Positions 1 through 8,838 of a DNA stretch of 64,000 nt are shown piece after piece. The stretch's first letter is position 1; every line of letters starts with the position of its first letter. The position numbers and the translations under genes are program-made. Under the pieces are notes generated by a model. That model did no database searches. It had not been told where the DNA came from and saw only the letters and a program-made list of their open reading frames with translations. This DNA is from Serratia proteamaculans. GTDB lineage: Bacteria > Pseudomonadota > Gammaproteobacteria > Enterobacterales > Enterobacteriaceae. The DNA is taken from positions 248,001-312,000 of the forward strand of contig NZ_SWDE01000004.1 of the NCBI RefSeq assembly GCF_013337185.1. The letters run 5' to 3'.

Positions 1-709
1 TTGCCTGAGCATGATGCCGGCGCTGAAAAAACTGTATCAGGATAAACAGCAGCGTATTGAAGCCATTCGCCGTCATACCTCTTTCTATAATACCGAGCCA
101 CAGCTGGGCGCGATTGTTAACGGCATGGTGATTGGGCTGGAAGAAAAACGCGCCAACGGCGAGCCGATCGACGGGGAAACCATCAACACGCTCAAAGTCG
201 GGTTGATGGGGCCGGTGGCCGGCATTGGTGACTCGATGGTACCGGGCATGCTGATCCCGATTTTGTTGAGTATCGGCATGGCACTGGCGGCCGGTGGCAG
301 TGTGATTGGCCCGCTGTTTTACATCATCGCGTTTAGCCTGATCGTCATTCCGGGGTCTTACTGGCTGTTTATGAAAGGCTACAACATGGGCTCCGGCTCG
401 GTGGAGATGCTGGTCAGCAGCAAGTCCTCACGGCTGCGAGAGGCACTTTCCCTGCTGGGGGTGTTCGTCATGGGCGGCGTAGCGGCGAGTTACGTCAAAC
501 TGGGGACCGGCTTGGAGTTTGTTACCAAAGACGGGGTGAATATCCACCTGCAGCAAATGCTGGACGGTATTTTCCCTAACCTGATGCCGTTGATCGTGGT
601 GCTGGCGACCTGGTACCTGATGGCTAAGCGCGGGCTTTCGCCGGTGAAAGCGATGCTGGGGCTGCTGGTGTTGGCAGCGGTAGGGGTAGCCTGCGGCCTA
701 TTCTCATAA
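1..709 (+). CDS. PTS mannose/fructose/sorbose family IID component (5' partial)
   Basis: Membrane subunit IID of a mannose-class phosphotransferase permease, which works with IIC to import a sugar that IIB phosphorylates. The frame is open to the left edge of the window; the conserved N-terminal stretch normally found before the MPALKKLY segment is missing, so the gene begins outside. Visible are the family segment GLMGPVAGIGDS and a C-terminal hydrophobic half with about four membrane segments ending in a short basic and hydrophobic tail. IIA, IIB and IIC are expected to the left. The sugar cannot be read from this subunit alone; the convergent cupin isomerase genes may be related but this is inference. 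The last base of the stop codon is the first base of an ERIC repeat. Confidence 0.9.
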   Translation, partial: CLSMMPALKKLYQDKQQRIEAIRRHTSFYNTEPQLGAIVNGMVIGLEEKRANGEPIDGETINTLKVGLMGPVAGIGDSMVPGMLIPILLSIGMALAAGGSVIGPLFYIIAFSLIVIPGSYWLFMKGYNMGSGSVEMLVSSKSSRLREALSLLGVFVMGGVAASYVKLGTGLEFVTKDGVNIHLQQMLDGIFPNLMPLIVVLATWYLMAKRGLSPVKAMLGLLVLAAVGVACGLFS

Positions 710-833
710 TACCCGTCGCCTTTCAAGTTGCAGCGTTGTTACCTGCACTCACTCCCCCCAGTTACTTACTTAAGTAAGCGCCTGGGGATGAGTGAGCTGG
801 GCGCCTAGCTGCAACTCGAAATTCATAGGGTAT
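709..833. repeat. ERIC (enterobacterial repetitive intergenic consensus) element
   Basis: A 125-base imperfect palindrome. The ends are ATACCC...CAAGTTGCAG and CTGCAACTCG...GGGTAT, and the core is a hairpin around TTACTTAAGTAAG flanked by CCCCCCAG and CCTGGGG. Length and motifs match the ERIC family as I remember it. It fills the gap between the PTS gene and the convergent cupin operon, so it would be transcribed from both sides and could act as a 3'-end hairpin. Confidence 0.85.
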
Positions 834-866
834 GAAATTTCCTGTTATTGAACGAGACAGTGGTCT

Positions 867-1649
867 TTATGGCTCAAATCGTTGCCATTTTTCCGCGACG
901 CTACCCGGTTTGGAAATGAACTGAAAGCGTGCCGGTTCGGCTTCAAACTGCGAATATAAGGGAGCGTCGCTCAAACCGAACTCGTGGTATTGGCGTGGTC
1001 CGATGGCGTGCAGCCTGCCGGATTGATAGCGCGGATTCTGTTGCCAGATAATATTGCTGCCCTGCAACAGCGGGTACCAGGCCAGCCCTTTGTACTCACG
1101 GACGGCATCATATTCGAAGCCATATTCACGATCGCACCAGGCGGCGAAGGTCAGCGGCTGGTTGGGATCGGCGGAAATGGTGGCGTGTGCCCATCCTGGC
1201 GGCACCAGCACCTTCTCACCCGGTCCGGCATGCACGGCAAAGCAACGTCCCGGCTCATGCTCAACCCGTTCTTGCATGTAAATAATGGCCTTGCCTTGCC
1301 AGATCTCGTACAGCTCCGGCGGTGACCAGCCACTGTGTACGCTGATGCGGTGCACATGGCCCTGGCTGCGTACCGGCTCCTGACCCAACTGGCCTTTGGC
1401 ATAGGTGACAATGCCGAACAGCAACATGCGCTTTTTCAATTCAGCCAAATGCTGCTGTTTAGCGACGTCCATGGCGATGGCATAGACCTGTTCTGGCCCG
1501 CTGCAGTCGGGATCGCGCAGGGAGCGGCGGATTTGTTCCAACGTCCGAATCTCCGGCAAGGGGCCAATCACTTCCTCGCCATAGCCGAATCCCATCGGGT
1601 TGTCGCTAATGCGTACATCAAGGCCAAATTGCAGCATCGAGTCACTCAT
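867..1649 (-). CDS. Cupin-domain protein, possible sugar or sugar-phosphate isomerase
   Basis: A 260-residue protein with one central cupin barrel. The two cupin motifs can be seen: GHVHRISVHSGWSPPELYEI, with candidate metal ligands His, His and Glu, and PGWAHATIS with a further His. Flanking N- and C-terminal segments are unfamiliar. I chose the ATG at 1649 rather than an upstream in-frame codon because GGAGG lies just before it and because it overlaps the end of the upstream cupin gene by 8 bases, a typical coupled arrangement. The partner gene encodes a cupin phosphoglucose isomerase-like enzyme, so a related role in isomerising or sensing a sugar phosphate is likely. Substrate unknown. 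Confidence 0.6.
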   Translation of the reverse strand: MSDSMLQFGLDVRISDNPMGFGYGEEVIGPLPEIRTLEQIRRSLRDPDCSGPEQVYAIAMDVAKQQHLAELKKRMLLFGIVTYAKGQLGQEPVRSQGHVHRISVHSGWSPPELYEIWQGKAIIYMQERVEHEPGRCFAVHAGPGEKVLVPPGWAHATISADPNQPLTFAAWCDREYGFEYDAVREYKGLAWYPLLQGSNIIWQQNPRYQSGRLHAIGPRQYHEFGLSDAPLYSQFEAEPARFQFISKPGSVAEKWQRFEP

Positions 1650-2205
1650 ATTGCGCCTCCGCTTTCCAACCGCTGCCATCGGCAAACACCCGCAATTTGA
1701 AACCCTGTGGCTGCAGTGCGTCGTAGTTGTGTCCCGCCACCGTTGGCCAGACTGCCAGTGCCGACAGCACCTCAGTACCGGTGTTGATCAGGCGGTGAGC
1801 GGTAAAGGAAGGAATATGGTGAACGCTGCCGGGGGAAACCTGTTCCAGCCTGCAAGCACCGTCCCGGTGTTGCAGCAGCAGCAAACCCTGGCCACGCAAG
1901 CCAAAATAGAATTCCGCCTGTTCGGGGCGTTGATGAAAATGCCCACGGGTCATAAAGAACTCGTTGCCTACCCGGCCAGGTTGCAGATGAGTGGTGCCTA
2001 CAAACAGCTCACCTTCCTGTTGCTCGGAAGGCAGCATTTCTACCTGATACACGGCAAGTTCTGCCGGCATCGCCCGCCATGCGGCAGGATCGGCAAAGAT
2101 CCCCGTGAGACTGCCCAGGGTGGTAGATTTTCGTTGAATATCAGCTGCGGTAAAGCATCCGTCGGCCAGGTTGACCTGCGGTGGAATAAGGGAAGTCAGT
2201 TTCAT
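1642..2205 (-). CDS. Cupin-type glucose-6-phosphate isomerase family protein
   Basis: A 187-residue protein of the cupin phosphoglucose isomerase family first described in archaea, unrelated to the normal Pgi. The signature runs THLQPGRVGNEFFMTRGHFH, with the metal ligands in GHFH, then Glu in EFYFGLRGQG and a late His in PSFTAHR. It probably interconverts glucose 6-phosphate and fructose 6-phosphate or a similar pair. The ATG at 2205 has GGAGC upstream; longer in-frame starts would run across the promoter. It is the first gene of a two-gene operon, with its stop overlapping the next start. A mannose-class PTS gene converges on it, suggesting a joint sugar pathway (inference). Confidence 0.72.
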   Translation of the reverse strand: MKLTSLIPPQVNLADGCFTAADIQRKSTTLGSLTGIFADPAAWRAMPAELAVYQVEMLPSEQQEGELFVGTTHLQPGRVGNEFFMTRGHFHQRPEQAEFYFGLRGQGLLLLQHRDGACRLEQVSPGSVHHIPSFTAHRLINTGTEVLSALAVWPTVAGHNYDALQPQGFKLRVFADGSGWKAEAQYE

Positions 2206-2241
2206 ATCTGGTTGCTCCGCCCGAGGAGAACAGACGCTTCG

Positions 2242-2270
2242 AGTATAAAAGGTTAATCGATTAATCACCA
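2242..2270 (-). promoter_or_regulatory. Putative promoter and palindromic operator of the cupin operon
   Basis: On the minus strand a -10 TATACT (2242-2247) has a weak -35 TGGTGA 17 bases upstream (2265-2270). Between them lies the perfect palindrome TTAATCGATTAA (2253-2264), placed where a repressor would block polymerase. The regulator is not in the window. Confidence 0.45.
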
Positions 2271-2281
2271 GCCGGAAAGCA

Positions 2282-2308
2282 TAAAAAAAGCGCGATATAA
2301 TCGCGCTT
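2282..2308 (-). terminator. Rho-independent terminator of ygiBC
   Basis: Read on the minus strand, a stem AAGCGCGAT/ATCGCGCTT is followed by a run of T. It lies 21 bases beyond the ygiC stop. Confidence 0.85.
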
Positions 2309-2328
2309 GATATCAACCAACTTGCTCG

Positions 2329-3489
2329 TTAGCCAAGGATGATGTGCGGGTAGAAACGCGACAGATCCTGGGTGATCAGCTCACGATCTTCACGCAGACC
2401 AATCCCGCAGGGTTGATCGTCAACCAGCCAACTGCCGATCAGCGTATAGCTGCCTTCGAACTGTGGCAGCGGGTGGAATTGCTGCACGATCATGCCTTCT
2501 TCGCCGTAAGGGCCGTCGACGCTGGCAACCTGCTGACCGTTCTGCACGATCTGGATATTGGCACCTTCGCGTGAGAACAGCGGCTTGGTGACGTAATGAT
2601 CGAGCTGTGGATGATCGTCTTCTGCAAAGTACGACGCCAGCAGATTCGGGTGATCCGGGAACATTTCCCACAGCATCGGCAGCAGGGCCTTGTTGGAAAT
2701 AATGCTTTTCCACGCCGGTTCCAGCCAGCGCACGCCGGCATCTTCCAGCTTGGTGGAAAACATCTCGCGCAGCATGAATTCCCACGGGTAAAGCTTGAAC
2801 AGGTTACCGATGACCTGATTCTGCAGGTCGGTAAACTGGCCTTTTTCACCCAGACCAATCTCTTCCATAAACAGGAATTCGGTCGGGACTCCGGCTTCCA
2901 GCGCACAGTCCTGCAGATATTGCACGGTACCGCGATCTTCCTCACTGTCCTGGCAACAGGCCAGGTGCAGCAGACCGAAACCGTGGTGTGCTTTCAGATC
3001 GGCGAAACGCTCGATCAGTTTTTCCTGCAGACTGTTGTACTGATCGGACTCAGGGCTGAGCTTGCCGGCGTTGATCTGGTCTTCCAGCCACAACCATTGG
3101 AAAAAGGCCGCTTCGTACAGCGAGGTCGGGGTATCGGCGTTGTTCTCCAGCAGCTTGGGCGGATTGATACCGTCGTAGGCCAGATCAAGACGTGAATACA
3201 GCGACGGCTGGCTGGTACGCCATGAGCTGCGGACGAACTCCCAGGTGTGTTTCGGGATGCGGAACTTGGTCATCAGCGCATCGCTGGCGACCACTTTCTC
3301 CACCACCTGCAGGCACATCTGGTGCAATTCGGCGGTGGCGTTTTCAATTTCTTCAATCTGCGCCAGCGTGAATTGGTAATAGGCGTCCTCACACCAGTAG
3401 GGTTCGCCATACATGGTGTGGAAGCGGAAGCCGAATTCGGTGGCCTTTTCGCGCCAGTCCGGGCGCTCGGTGATCGCAACGCGTTTCAT
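2329..3489 (-). CDS. ygiC: YgiC, glutathionylspermidine synthase-like ATP-grasp protein
   Basis: A 386-residue member of the GSP_synth preATP-grasp family, which resembles the synthetase half of glutathionylspermidine synthetase/amidase but lacks the amidase domain. Family relatives suggest an ATP-dependent ligase forming an amide or peptide bond; the true substrates are not established. Supporting segments include the N-terminal [12 protein letters not shown], the Asp/Asn-rich stretch around [14 protein letters not shown], and the C-terminal [15 protein letters not shown] followed by [16 protein letters not shown], typical of the nucleotide site. It starts 3 bases after ygiB stops and is followed by a strong terminator, so ygiB-ygiC is one unit. 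In E. coli ygiBC sits directly after tolC; here they are separated by the dha genes. Confidence 0.9.
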   Translation of the reverse strand: MKRVAITERPDWREKATEFGFRFHTMYGEPYWCEDAYYQFTLAQIEEIENATAELHQMCLQVVEKVVASDALMTKFRIPKHTWEFVRSSWRTSQPSLYSRLDLAYDGINPPKLLENNADTPTSLYEAAFFQWLWLEDQINAGKLSPESDQYNSLQEKLIERFADLKAHHGFGLLHLACCQDSEEDRGTVQYLQDCALEAGVPTEFLFMEEIGLGEKGQFTDLQNQVIGNLFKLYPWEFMLREMFSTKLEDAGVRWLEPAWKSIISNKALLPMLWEMFPDHPNLLASYFAEDDHPQLDHYVTKPLFSREGANIQIVQNGQQVASVDGPYGEEGMIVQQFHPLPQFEGSYTLIGSWLVDDQPCGIGLREDRELITQDLSRFYPHIILG

Positions 3490-3492
3490 GCA

Positions 3493-4155
3493 TTAACCGC
3501 CCATGCTGCGTGAGCTGGAGGTCGCGCTGCTGCGCTGCATGCTGGTCTGCTTGGCGACGGATTCGCCAAAGCCACCACGGGTGACGGTATTGGTCACTGC
3601 CGGCTTAGGCGCCATGGCCGTTTTTGGCACCGTCATGGTACGGCCGCCTGCGGTGGCCGGGCCGTAGCTCTTGCCGGAGGCATCAACGAATTTGCCGTTG
3701 GCCGGGCTGGCGGTGTTTTTAGAGGTGAACAGCGGCTGCTGAGCAAAGCCGGAGCCGCCCATCATACGGCCCATCATGTAGCCTGCCATCAACGGCATCC
3801 ACATGCTGCCGCTGCTCTGTGACTCGGCTGCCATGCCGGCCTGTGCCGGGGCGGGTGCCTGAGTACACTGCGCTTCACCGAATTCGGCGACACAGTCTTC
3901 ACGGGTCGCGTATTTCGGCGCGGTTTTTGCGGCTTCTTTCAGGGCGTTGTTATAGGCGGTGGTGCACTGCTCGCTCATCGAAGGGTTAGTGCGCGAACAG
4001 TCGTCGGCGTTTTGATACATAGAGACCGTTTCATCGCTCTTCTCGCAGCCGGCCAGCATAAAGACTGCGCTGATCGCCAAGGCTACGGGCGCAACGCGGT
4101 AGTCGCGCCAGGATTTGCGGAACGTCTCTTGGTTGATGTTTTTTGTCCGTTTCAT
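3493..4155 (-). CDS. ygiB: YgiB, DUF1190 lipoprotein
   Basis: A 220-residue predicted lipoprotein of unknown function. A basic N-terminus is followed by a hydrophobic stretch ending in the lipobox LAGC (Cys about residue 37). The next 80 residues carry several Cys in the pattern expected for DUF1190 ([28 protein letters not shown]). The middle is rich in Met and Gly (YMMGRMMGG) and the tail in Ser and Arg. Cotranscribed with ygiC. The pairing of an envelope lipoprotein with an ATP-grasp ligase is conserved in enterobacteria and was historically linked to tolC. Confidence 0.88.
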   Translation of the reverse strand: MKRTKNINQETFRKSWRDYRVAPVALAISAVFMLAGCEKSDETVSMYQNADDCSRTNPSMSEQCTTAYNNALKEAAKTAPKYATREDCVAEFGEAQCTQAPAPAQAGMAAESQSSGSMWMPLMAGYMMGRMMGGSGFAQQPLFTSKNTASPANGKFVDASGKSYGPATAGGRTMTVPKTAMAPKPAVTNTVTRGGFGESVAKQTSMQRSSATSSSRSMGG

Positions 4156-4327
4156 CGTTATTCATCCCATCAGTCGGGCTGTATTCGCCCATTCCCAGTA
4201 ATGGCGGTAAGGATAGGGGAAAGATGGTCAAAATTAAAGCTGAAATGCCCACGGAATCCACTCTTTACGCAGTTATACGTTGGGCTGTGCGCCAGCTCGC
4301 TTTACCGGCTAAAAAAACCTCGGCAGA

Positions 4328-4374
4328 GTTTCATTATGGAACGTCATGGGTAAAGTAATGTTCCATAATGAAAC
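4328..4374. promoter_or_regulatory. Twin palindromic operator upstream of gldA-dhaKLM
   Basis: GTTTCATTATGGAAC (4328-4342) and its exact reverse complement GTTCCATAATGAAAC (4360-4374) form a perfect 15-base inverted repeat with a 17-base spacer. Each arm is itself a near palindrome (13 of 15 positions), so this can be read as two operator sites 32 bases centre to centre, about three helical turns. It lies in the 352-base gap between divergent ygiB and gldA; the rest of that gap shows only the ygiB upstream region and a short hairpin at 4382-4403. DhaR or an IclR-type regulator could bind here; which is unknown. Confidence 0.6.
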
Positions 4375-4381
4375 GAAAATA

Positions 4382-4403
4382 CCGGAGGTCGCAAAGCCTC
4401 CGG
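4382..4403 (+). other. Short GC-rich hairpin in the gldA leader
   Basis: CCGGAGG and CCTCCGG form a 7-base stem 8 bases beyond the twin operator. There is no T run, so it looks like a leader stem rather than a terminator. Confidence 0.4.
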
Positions 4404-4507
4404 CAAGCCCTATAGTCAGTCCATAACAACGCGACGGCACAAGACCGACGCACTATCACCTGATATCTGAACGTTACCATCGCCAATTTCCCTACAAGGA
4501 TCCGGTT

Positions 4508-5614
4508 ATGTTGAGAATCATCCAGTCTCCAGGCAAGTACATCCAGGGCGCCAACGCATTGGCCGCCGTGGGCGAATACGCGAAAGCCCTTGCCGACCAT
4601 TATTTCGTGATCGCCGATGACTTCGTGATGAAGCTGACGGGCGATACCCTGATGGGCAGCCTGCACCAGCACGGGGTGAAACATCACGCCTGTGTGTTCA
4701 ACGGCGAATGCTGCCATAAGGAAATCGACCGGCTGGGCCAGGAACTGAAAGCCCATGGCTGCCGCGGCGTGATTGGCGTCGGTGGCGGTAAAACGCTGGA
4801 CACCGCCAAGGCCATTGCCCATTACCAGCATCTGCCGGTGGTGCTGATCCCGACCATTGCATCTACCGATGCGCCCACCAGTGCGCTGTCGGTGATCTAC
4901 ACCGAACAGGGCGAATTTGACGAATATCTGATCCACACCAGTAATCCGGACATGGTGATAATGGACAGCGCGATTATCGCCAGGGCGCCGGTGCGGTTGC
5001 TGGTGGCAGGCATGGGCGACGCGCTTTCAACCTATTTTGAAGCGCAGGCCTGTTTCGATGCCCAGGCGACCAGCATGGCGGGCGGCAAATCGACTCTGGC
5101 GGCATTGAACCTGGCGCGGTTGTGCTATGAGACGCTGCTGGCAGAGGGCGTTAAAGCCAAGTTGGCGGTTGAGGCCGGCGTGGTGACCGAGGCGGTCGAG
5201 CGAATTATCGAGGCCAATACCTATTTGAGCGGCATCGGTTTCGAAAGCAGTGGCCTGGCGGCCGCGCACGCCATTCACAACGGCTTTACCGTGCTGGAAG
5301 AGTGCCATCATCTGTACCACGGCGAAAAAGTGGCGTTTGGCACGCTGTCACAGTTGGTGCTGCAAAACAGCAGCATGGTGCAGATCGAAACGGTGCTGGA
5401 GTTCTGCCAGCGTCTCGGCCTGCCCATCACGCTGGCGCAAATGGGCGTTAGCGGCGATCCGGCAGAGAAAATCATGGCGGTGGCCGAAGCCAGCTGCGCG
5501 GCAGGCGAAACCATCCACAATATGCCGTTTGAAGTCACGCCTGCCAGCGTACAGGCGGCCATTCTGACGGCAGACCGGCTGGGCAGCGCCTGGCTGCAAC
5601 AACACTCAAGCTGA
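4508..5614 (+). CDS. gldA: Glycerol dehydrogenase GldA
   Basis: A 368-residue NAD-dependent glycerol dehydrogenase of the iron-type alcohol dehydrogenase superfamily, converting glycerol to dihydroxyacetone. The NAD-binding glycine loop GVGGGKTLDTAK is at residues 90-101, and the expected zinc ligands are Asp171, His254 (AAAHAIHNG) and His271 (HGEKVAFG). AAGGA precedes the ATG. It heads a run with dhaK, dhaL and dhaM, so its product is handed straight to the PTS-linked kinase. This gene order, and its position between ygiB and tolC, differ from E. coli, where gldA lies elsewhere. A palindromic operator pair lies 134 bases upstream. Confidence 0.93.
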   Translation: MLRIIQSPGKYIQGANALAAVGEYAKALADHYFVIADDFVMKLTGDTLMGSLHQHGVKHHACVFNGECCHKEIDRLGQELKAHGCRGVIGVGGGKTLDTAKAIAHYQHLPVVLIPTIASTDAPTSALSVIYTEQGEFDEYLIHTSNPDMVIMDSAIIARAPVRLLVAGMGDALSTYFEAQACFDAQATSMAGGKSTLAALNLARLCYETLLAEGVKAKLAVEAGVVTEAVERIIEANTYLSGIGFESSGLAAAHAIHNGFTVLEECHHLYHGEKVAFGTLSQLVLQNSSMVQIETVLEFCQRLGLPITLAQMGVSGDPAEKIMAVAEASCAAGETIHNMPFEVTPASVQAAILTADRLGSAWLQQHSS

Positions 5615-5621
5615 TACCGCA

Positions 5622-5647
5622 GGGGCGCAGTTTACTGGCTGCGCCCC
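5622..5647 (+). other. Intercistronic hairpin between gldA and dhaK
   Basis: GGGGCGCAG and CTGCGCCCC form a perfect 9-base stem with an 8-base loop, with no T run after it. It may protect the upstream mRNA end or allow unequal expression of gldA and dhaKLM. Confidence 0.5.
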
Positions 5648-5670
5648 GTTGGCCAATCGAGGAAATAACC

Positions 5671-6741
5671 GTGAAAAAACTGATCAATAAAGTTGAGTCG
5701 GTACTGGAAGAGCAACTGCTGGGGTTGGCAGAGGCTCATCCTGAGCTGTTGGTGCATCAGGAGCCGGTGTTCGTCACCCGCGCCGATGCGCCGGTGGCGG
5801 GTAAGGTGGCGATCCTGTCCGGCGGCGGCAGCGGTCATGAGCCGATGCACTGCGGTTTTGTCGGCGAAGGCATGCTCGACGGTGCCTGCCCGGGGGAAAT
5901 TTTTACCTCGCCAACGCCGGATAAAATGTACGAGTGCGGCCAGGCGATCGACGGCGGTGCTGGGGTGCTGTTGATCATTAAAAACTACACCGGCGACATC
6001 TTGAATTTTGAAACCGCGACCGAATTGCTGCACGACAGCGGTATCCAGGTGGCGACGGTGCTGGTGGACGATGACGTGGCGGTTAAAGACAGCCTGTTCA
6101 CCGCCGGGCGACGCGGGGTGGCCAATACCGTGCTGATGGAGAAACTGCTCGGTGCGGCAACGGCGCGTGGCGACAGCCTCGATAGCATCGTGACGCTGGG
6201 CCACAACATCAATAATCACGGGCATTCGATCGGCATCGCGCTTGGGGCCTGTACCGTACCGGCGGCCGGCAAACCGTCATTCGTGCTGGCGGAAAACGAA
6301 ATGGAATTCGGCGTCGGTATTCACGGTGAACCGGGCATTGCGCGACGCCCGTTCACCACCCTGAATGCGGCGGTGGACGACATGTTCCATACCCTGATCG
6401 ATCATGGTCATTACCAGCGCACCATCCGCGTCTGGGATCGTCAACAGGGCGAATGGCGCGATGAAGTGCAGACCAAACAACCGCTGACGCGCGGTGACCG
6501 AGTGATCGCACTGGTAAACAACCTGGGCGCGACGCCACTGTCCGAACTGTATGGCGTTTATCACCGGTTGGCAGAGCGTTGTGCTGAAGCGGGAATGATT
6601 GTTGAGCGCAGCCTGGTGGGGTCCTATTGCACATCGCTGGATATGCAAGGGGTCTCAATCACGCTGCTGAAGGTGGATGACGAACTGTTGTCCCTGTGGG
6701 ATGCGCCGGTGAAAACGCCTGCGCTGCGTTGGGGTTGCTGA
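5671..6741 (+). CDS. dhaK: Dihydroxyacetone kinase, DhaK substrate-binding subunit
   Basis: A 356-residue cytoplasmic subunit that binds dihydroxyacetone as a covalent hemiaminal on a histidine. That residue is His218 in the motif GIHGEPG, at the same position as in E. coli DhaK. Other family landmarks are the glycine-rich GGGSGHEPMH (residues 51-60) and the acidic DDDVAVKD that contacts DhaL. The start is a GTG with GAGGAAATAACC upstream. It is followed after 9 bases by dhaL. In this kinase type phosphate comes from PEP through EI, HPr and DhaM rather than from free ATP; ADP stays bound on DhaL. Confidence 0.95.
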   Translation: MKKLINKVESVLEEQLLGLAEAHPELLVHQEPVFVTRADAPVAGKVAILSGGGSGHEPMHCGFVGEGMLDGACPGEIFTSPTPDKMYECGQAIDGGAGVLLIIKNYTGDILNFETATELLHDSGIQVATVLVDDDVAVKDSLFTAGRRGVANTVLMEKLLGAATARGDSLDSIVTLGHNINNHGHSIGIALGACTVPAAGKPSFVLAENEMEFGVGIHGEPGIARRPFTTLNAAVDDMFHTLIDHGHYQRTIRVWDRQQGEWRDEVQTKQPLTRGDRVIALVNNLGATPLSELYGVYHRLAERCAEAGMIVERSLVGSYCTSLDMQGVSITLLKVDDELLSLWDAPVKTPALRWGC

Positions 6742-6750
6742 GGAGGAATC

Positions 6751-7383
6751 ATGGCGTTAACCAAACAACAAGTGGTCGACTGGCTGATGTGTTGCGGCGA
6801 AGTGTTTGCGCAGCAGCGTGATTTTCTAACCCGGCTGGATACCGAGATAGGGGATTCCGACCACGGGCTGAACATGAACCGCGGCTTCAACAAGGTGGTG
6901 GAAAAGCTGCCTTCGGTGGCGGACAAAGACATCGGCTTTATCCTGAAGAACACCGGCATGACGCTGCTGTCCAGCGTGGGGGGAGCCAGTGGTCCGCTGT
7001 TTGGCACCTTCTTCATCCGCGCGGCGCAGTCGACCAATGCCAAGCAGAGCCTGGATCTGGCGGAGCTGCATCAAATGATGCAGGAAGGCGTCGAAGGCGT
7101 GGTGATGCGTGGCAAGGCGGAGCCGGGTGATAAAACCATGTGTGACGCCTGGTGGGCGGTGGTGGAAAGCCTGGGCCAGTCGGCTCAGCAGCAGCTAAGC
7201 GTGGCGGAGGCCTTGCAGCGCGCCAGTGAACGGGCGGAGCAGGCGGTTGAAAGCACCATCACCATGCAGGCCCGCAAAGGGCGGGCCAGTTACCTGGGTG
7301 AGCGCAGCATCGGCCATCAGGATCCGGGTGCCACCTCGGTGATGCTGATGATGAAAACGCTGGCAGCGGTCGCCGGCCAATAG
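6751..7383 (+). CDS. dhaL: Dihydroxyacetone kinase, DhaL ADP-binding subunit
   Basis: A 210-residue all-helical subunit carrying tightly bound ADP, which is rephosphorylated by DhaM and then phosphorylates dihydroxyacetone on DhaK. The magnesium-binding aspartates are seen as D30, D35 and D37 in LDTEIGDSDHG, the same numbering as E. coli. The phosphate-binding GGASGPLFGTFF and the later GEPGDKTMCDA fit the family. A GAGGA ribosome site precedes the ATG and dhaM follows after 11 bases, so expression is clearly polycistronic. Confidence 0.95.
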   Translation: MALTKQQVVDWLMCCGEVFAQQRDFLTRLDTEIGDSDHGLNMNRGFNKVVEKLPSVADKDIGFILKNTGMTLLSSVGGASGPLFGTFFIRAAQSTNAKQSLDLAELHQMMQEGVEGVVMRGKAEPGDKTMCDAWWAVVESLGQSAQQQLSVAEALQRASERAEQAVESTITMQARKGRASYLGERSIGHQDPGATSVMLMMKTLAAVAGQ

Positions 7384-7394
7384 CAGGAGGCGAG

Positions 7395-8828
7395 ATGATC
7401 AATATCGTTGTAGTTTCACACAGCGCGCTGTTGGCGCGCGGGGTTGAAGAGCTGGCGTTGCAGATGATGCGTGGCGATGGCTGCAAACTGGTGCTGGCGG
7501 CGGGTGTTGATGATGCAGAGCACCCGATAGGCACCGATGCGGTCAAAGTGATGGAAGCGATTGAGTCGGTGGCTGACGGTGCGGGCATTGTGGTGCTGAT
7601 GGACTTGGGCAGTGCGCTGCTGAGTGCCGAAACCGCGATCGAACTGCTGGATCCGTCATTGGCCGCCAAAGTCCGTCTATGTTCGGCACCGCTGGTTGAA
7701 GGGACGCTGGCCGCGGTGGTGGCTGCCAATGCCGGAGCCGGGCTGGAACAGGTACTGGCCGAGGCGCAGGGTGCGTTGCAGGCCAAACAGGCGCAGTTGG
7801 GGGAAGCCGCTGCGCCGGTTGCGCAAAGTGTTGAATTACCGATGGCCCAGGGGAAAAGCGTCAGTTGGACGGTACAGAACCCGCATGGGCTGCACGCCCG
7901 CCCGGCGGCGCGGCTGGCGGAAGCGCTGGCCCCCTTTGATGCCGAACTGGTGCTGGAAAAGCAGGGCCAGTGCGCCAATCCGCGTAGCCTTAACCAGCTT
8001 GCGCTTTTGCAGGTGCGCCACGGCGACACCATCCGGCTGATTGCTGACGGACCGCAGGCCGAACAGGCACTGGCGGCGTTTAGCGCATTGGCAGAGCAGC
8101 ACTTTGGTGAAACGGTGTCTGAGCAGAGCCTGCCCTCGCTGCATGGCATTCCGGTGGCGGAAAGCGTGACCAGTGGCCCGGTATGGCAGGCGCTCAGCTT
8201 CTGGCCGACAGTGGTCGAGCGCACTATTGGTGCCGACGACGTGCTGAACGAACAACAGAGGTTGCGTCAGGCATTGCAGCATACGCTGAGCGATTTAAAC
8301 CGCCTGGCGGAACGCACCGGCTCATTGATTGGCAAGCCGCAGGCGGCAATATTCGGTGCGCACAGTATGCTGCTGGATGACCCGGATTTGCAGCAGGCGG
8401 CCTATACCCGTATCGCCCGCCAGCAATGCAGTGCCGAGCAGGCCTGGCGGCAGGAGATGGAAGCCATTGCCGGGGAGTATCGCGAACTGGATGACGAATA
8501 TATGCGGGCGCGGGAGTTGGACGTGCGCGACATGCTGCGTCGCACCCTGAGTCATCTGCAACAGCAGCCGTTACCTGTGATTACGCTAACCGTGCCGTCC
8601 ATTTTGGTGATGGACGAACTGATGCCGTCCGACGTGGTGATGCTCGATCGTCGTCTGGTGCTCGGCATCTGCTTAAGCGGCGGTAACGCGCTGTCGCACA
8701 GCGCCATTTTGGCCAAGGCGATGGGCATGCCGATGGTAGTGGGCATGAACGATTGCATGAGCAAAACCTGCAACGGCCAGAAAGCGATGCTGGATGCGGC
8801 GCGCGGTGTGTTGCAACTGAGCCACTGA
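7395..8828 (+). CDS. dhaM: DhaM phosphotransferase (IIA-HPr-EI fusion)
   Basis: A 477-residue multiphosphoryl carrier that takes phosphate from the general PTS and passes it to the ADP on DhaL. Three modules are in order: a mannose-type IIA with phosphohistidine His9 (VVVSHSALL), an HPr module with His167 (NPHGLHARPA), and an EI N-terminal module with His435 (GGNALSHSAILAKAMG). The PEP-binding C-terminal half of EI is absent, as usual for DhaM. Strong GGAGG precedes the start. It ends 10 bases before the convergent end of dhaR, and I see no terminator in that gap. Confidence 0.95.
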   Translation: MINIVVVSHSALLARGVEELALQMMRGDGCKLVLAAGVDDAEHPIGTDAVKVMEAIESVADGAGIVVLMDLGSALLSAETAIELLDPSLAAKVRLCSAPLVEGTLAAVVAANAGAGLEQVLAEAQGALQAKQAQLGEAAAPVAQSVELPMAQGKSVSWTVQNPHGLHARPAARLAEALAPFDAELVLEKQGQCANPRSLNQLALLQVRHGDTIRLIADGPQAEQALAAFSALAEQHFGETVSEQSLPSLHGIPVAESVTSGPVWQALSFWPTVVERTIGADDVLNEQQRLRQALQHTLSDLNRLAERTGSLIGKPQAAIFGAHSMLLDDPDLQQAAYTRIARQQCSAEQAWRQEMEAIAGEYRELDDEYMRARELDVRDMLRRTLSHLQQQPLPVITLTVPSILVMDELMPSDVVMLDRRLVLGICLSGGNALSHSAILAKAMGMPMVVGMNDCMSKTCNGQKAMLDAARGVLQLSH

Positions 8829-8838
8829 CGGCGTGCCC

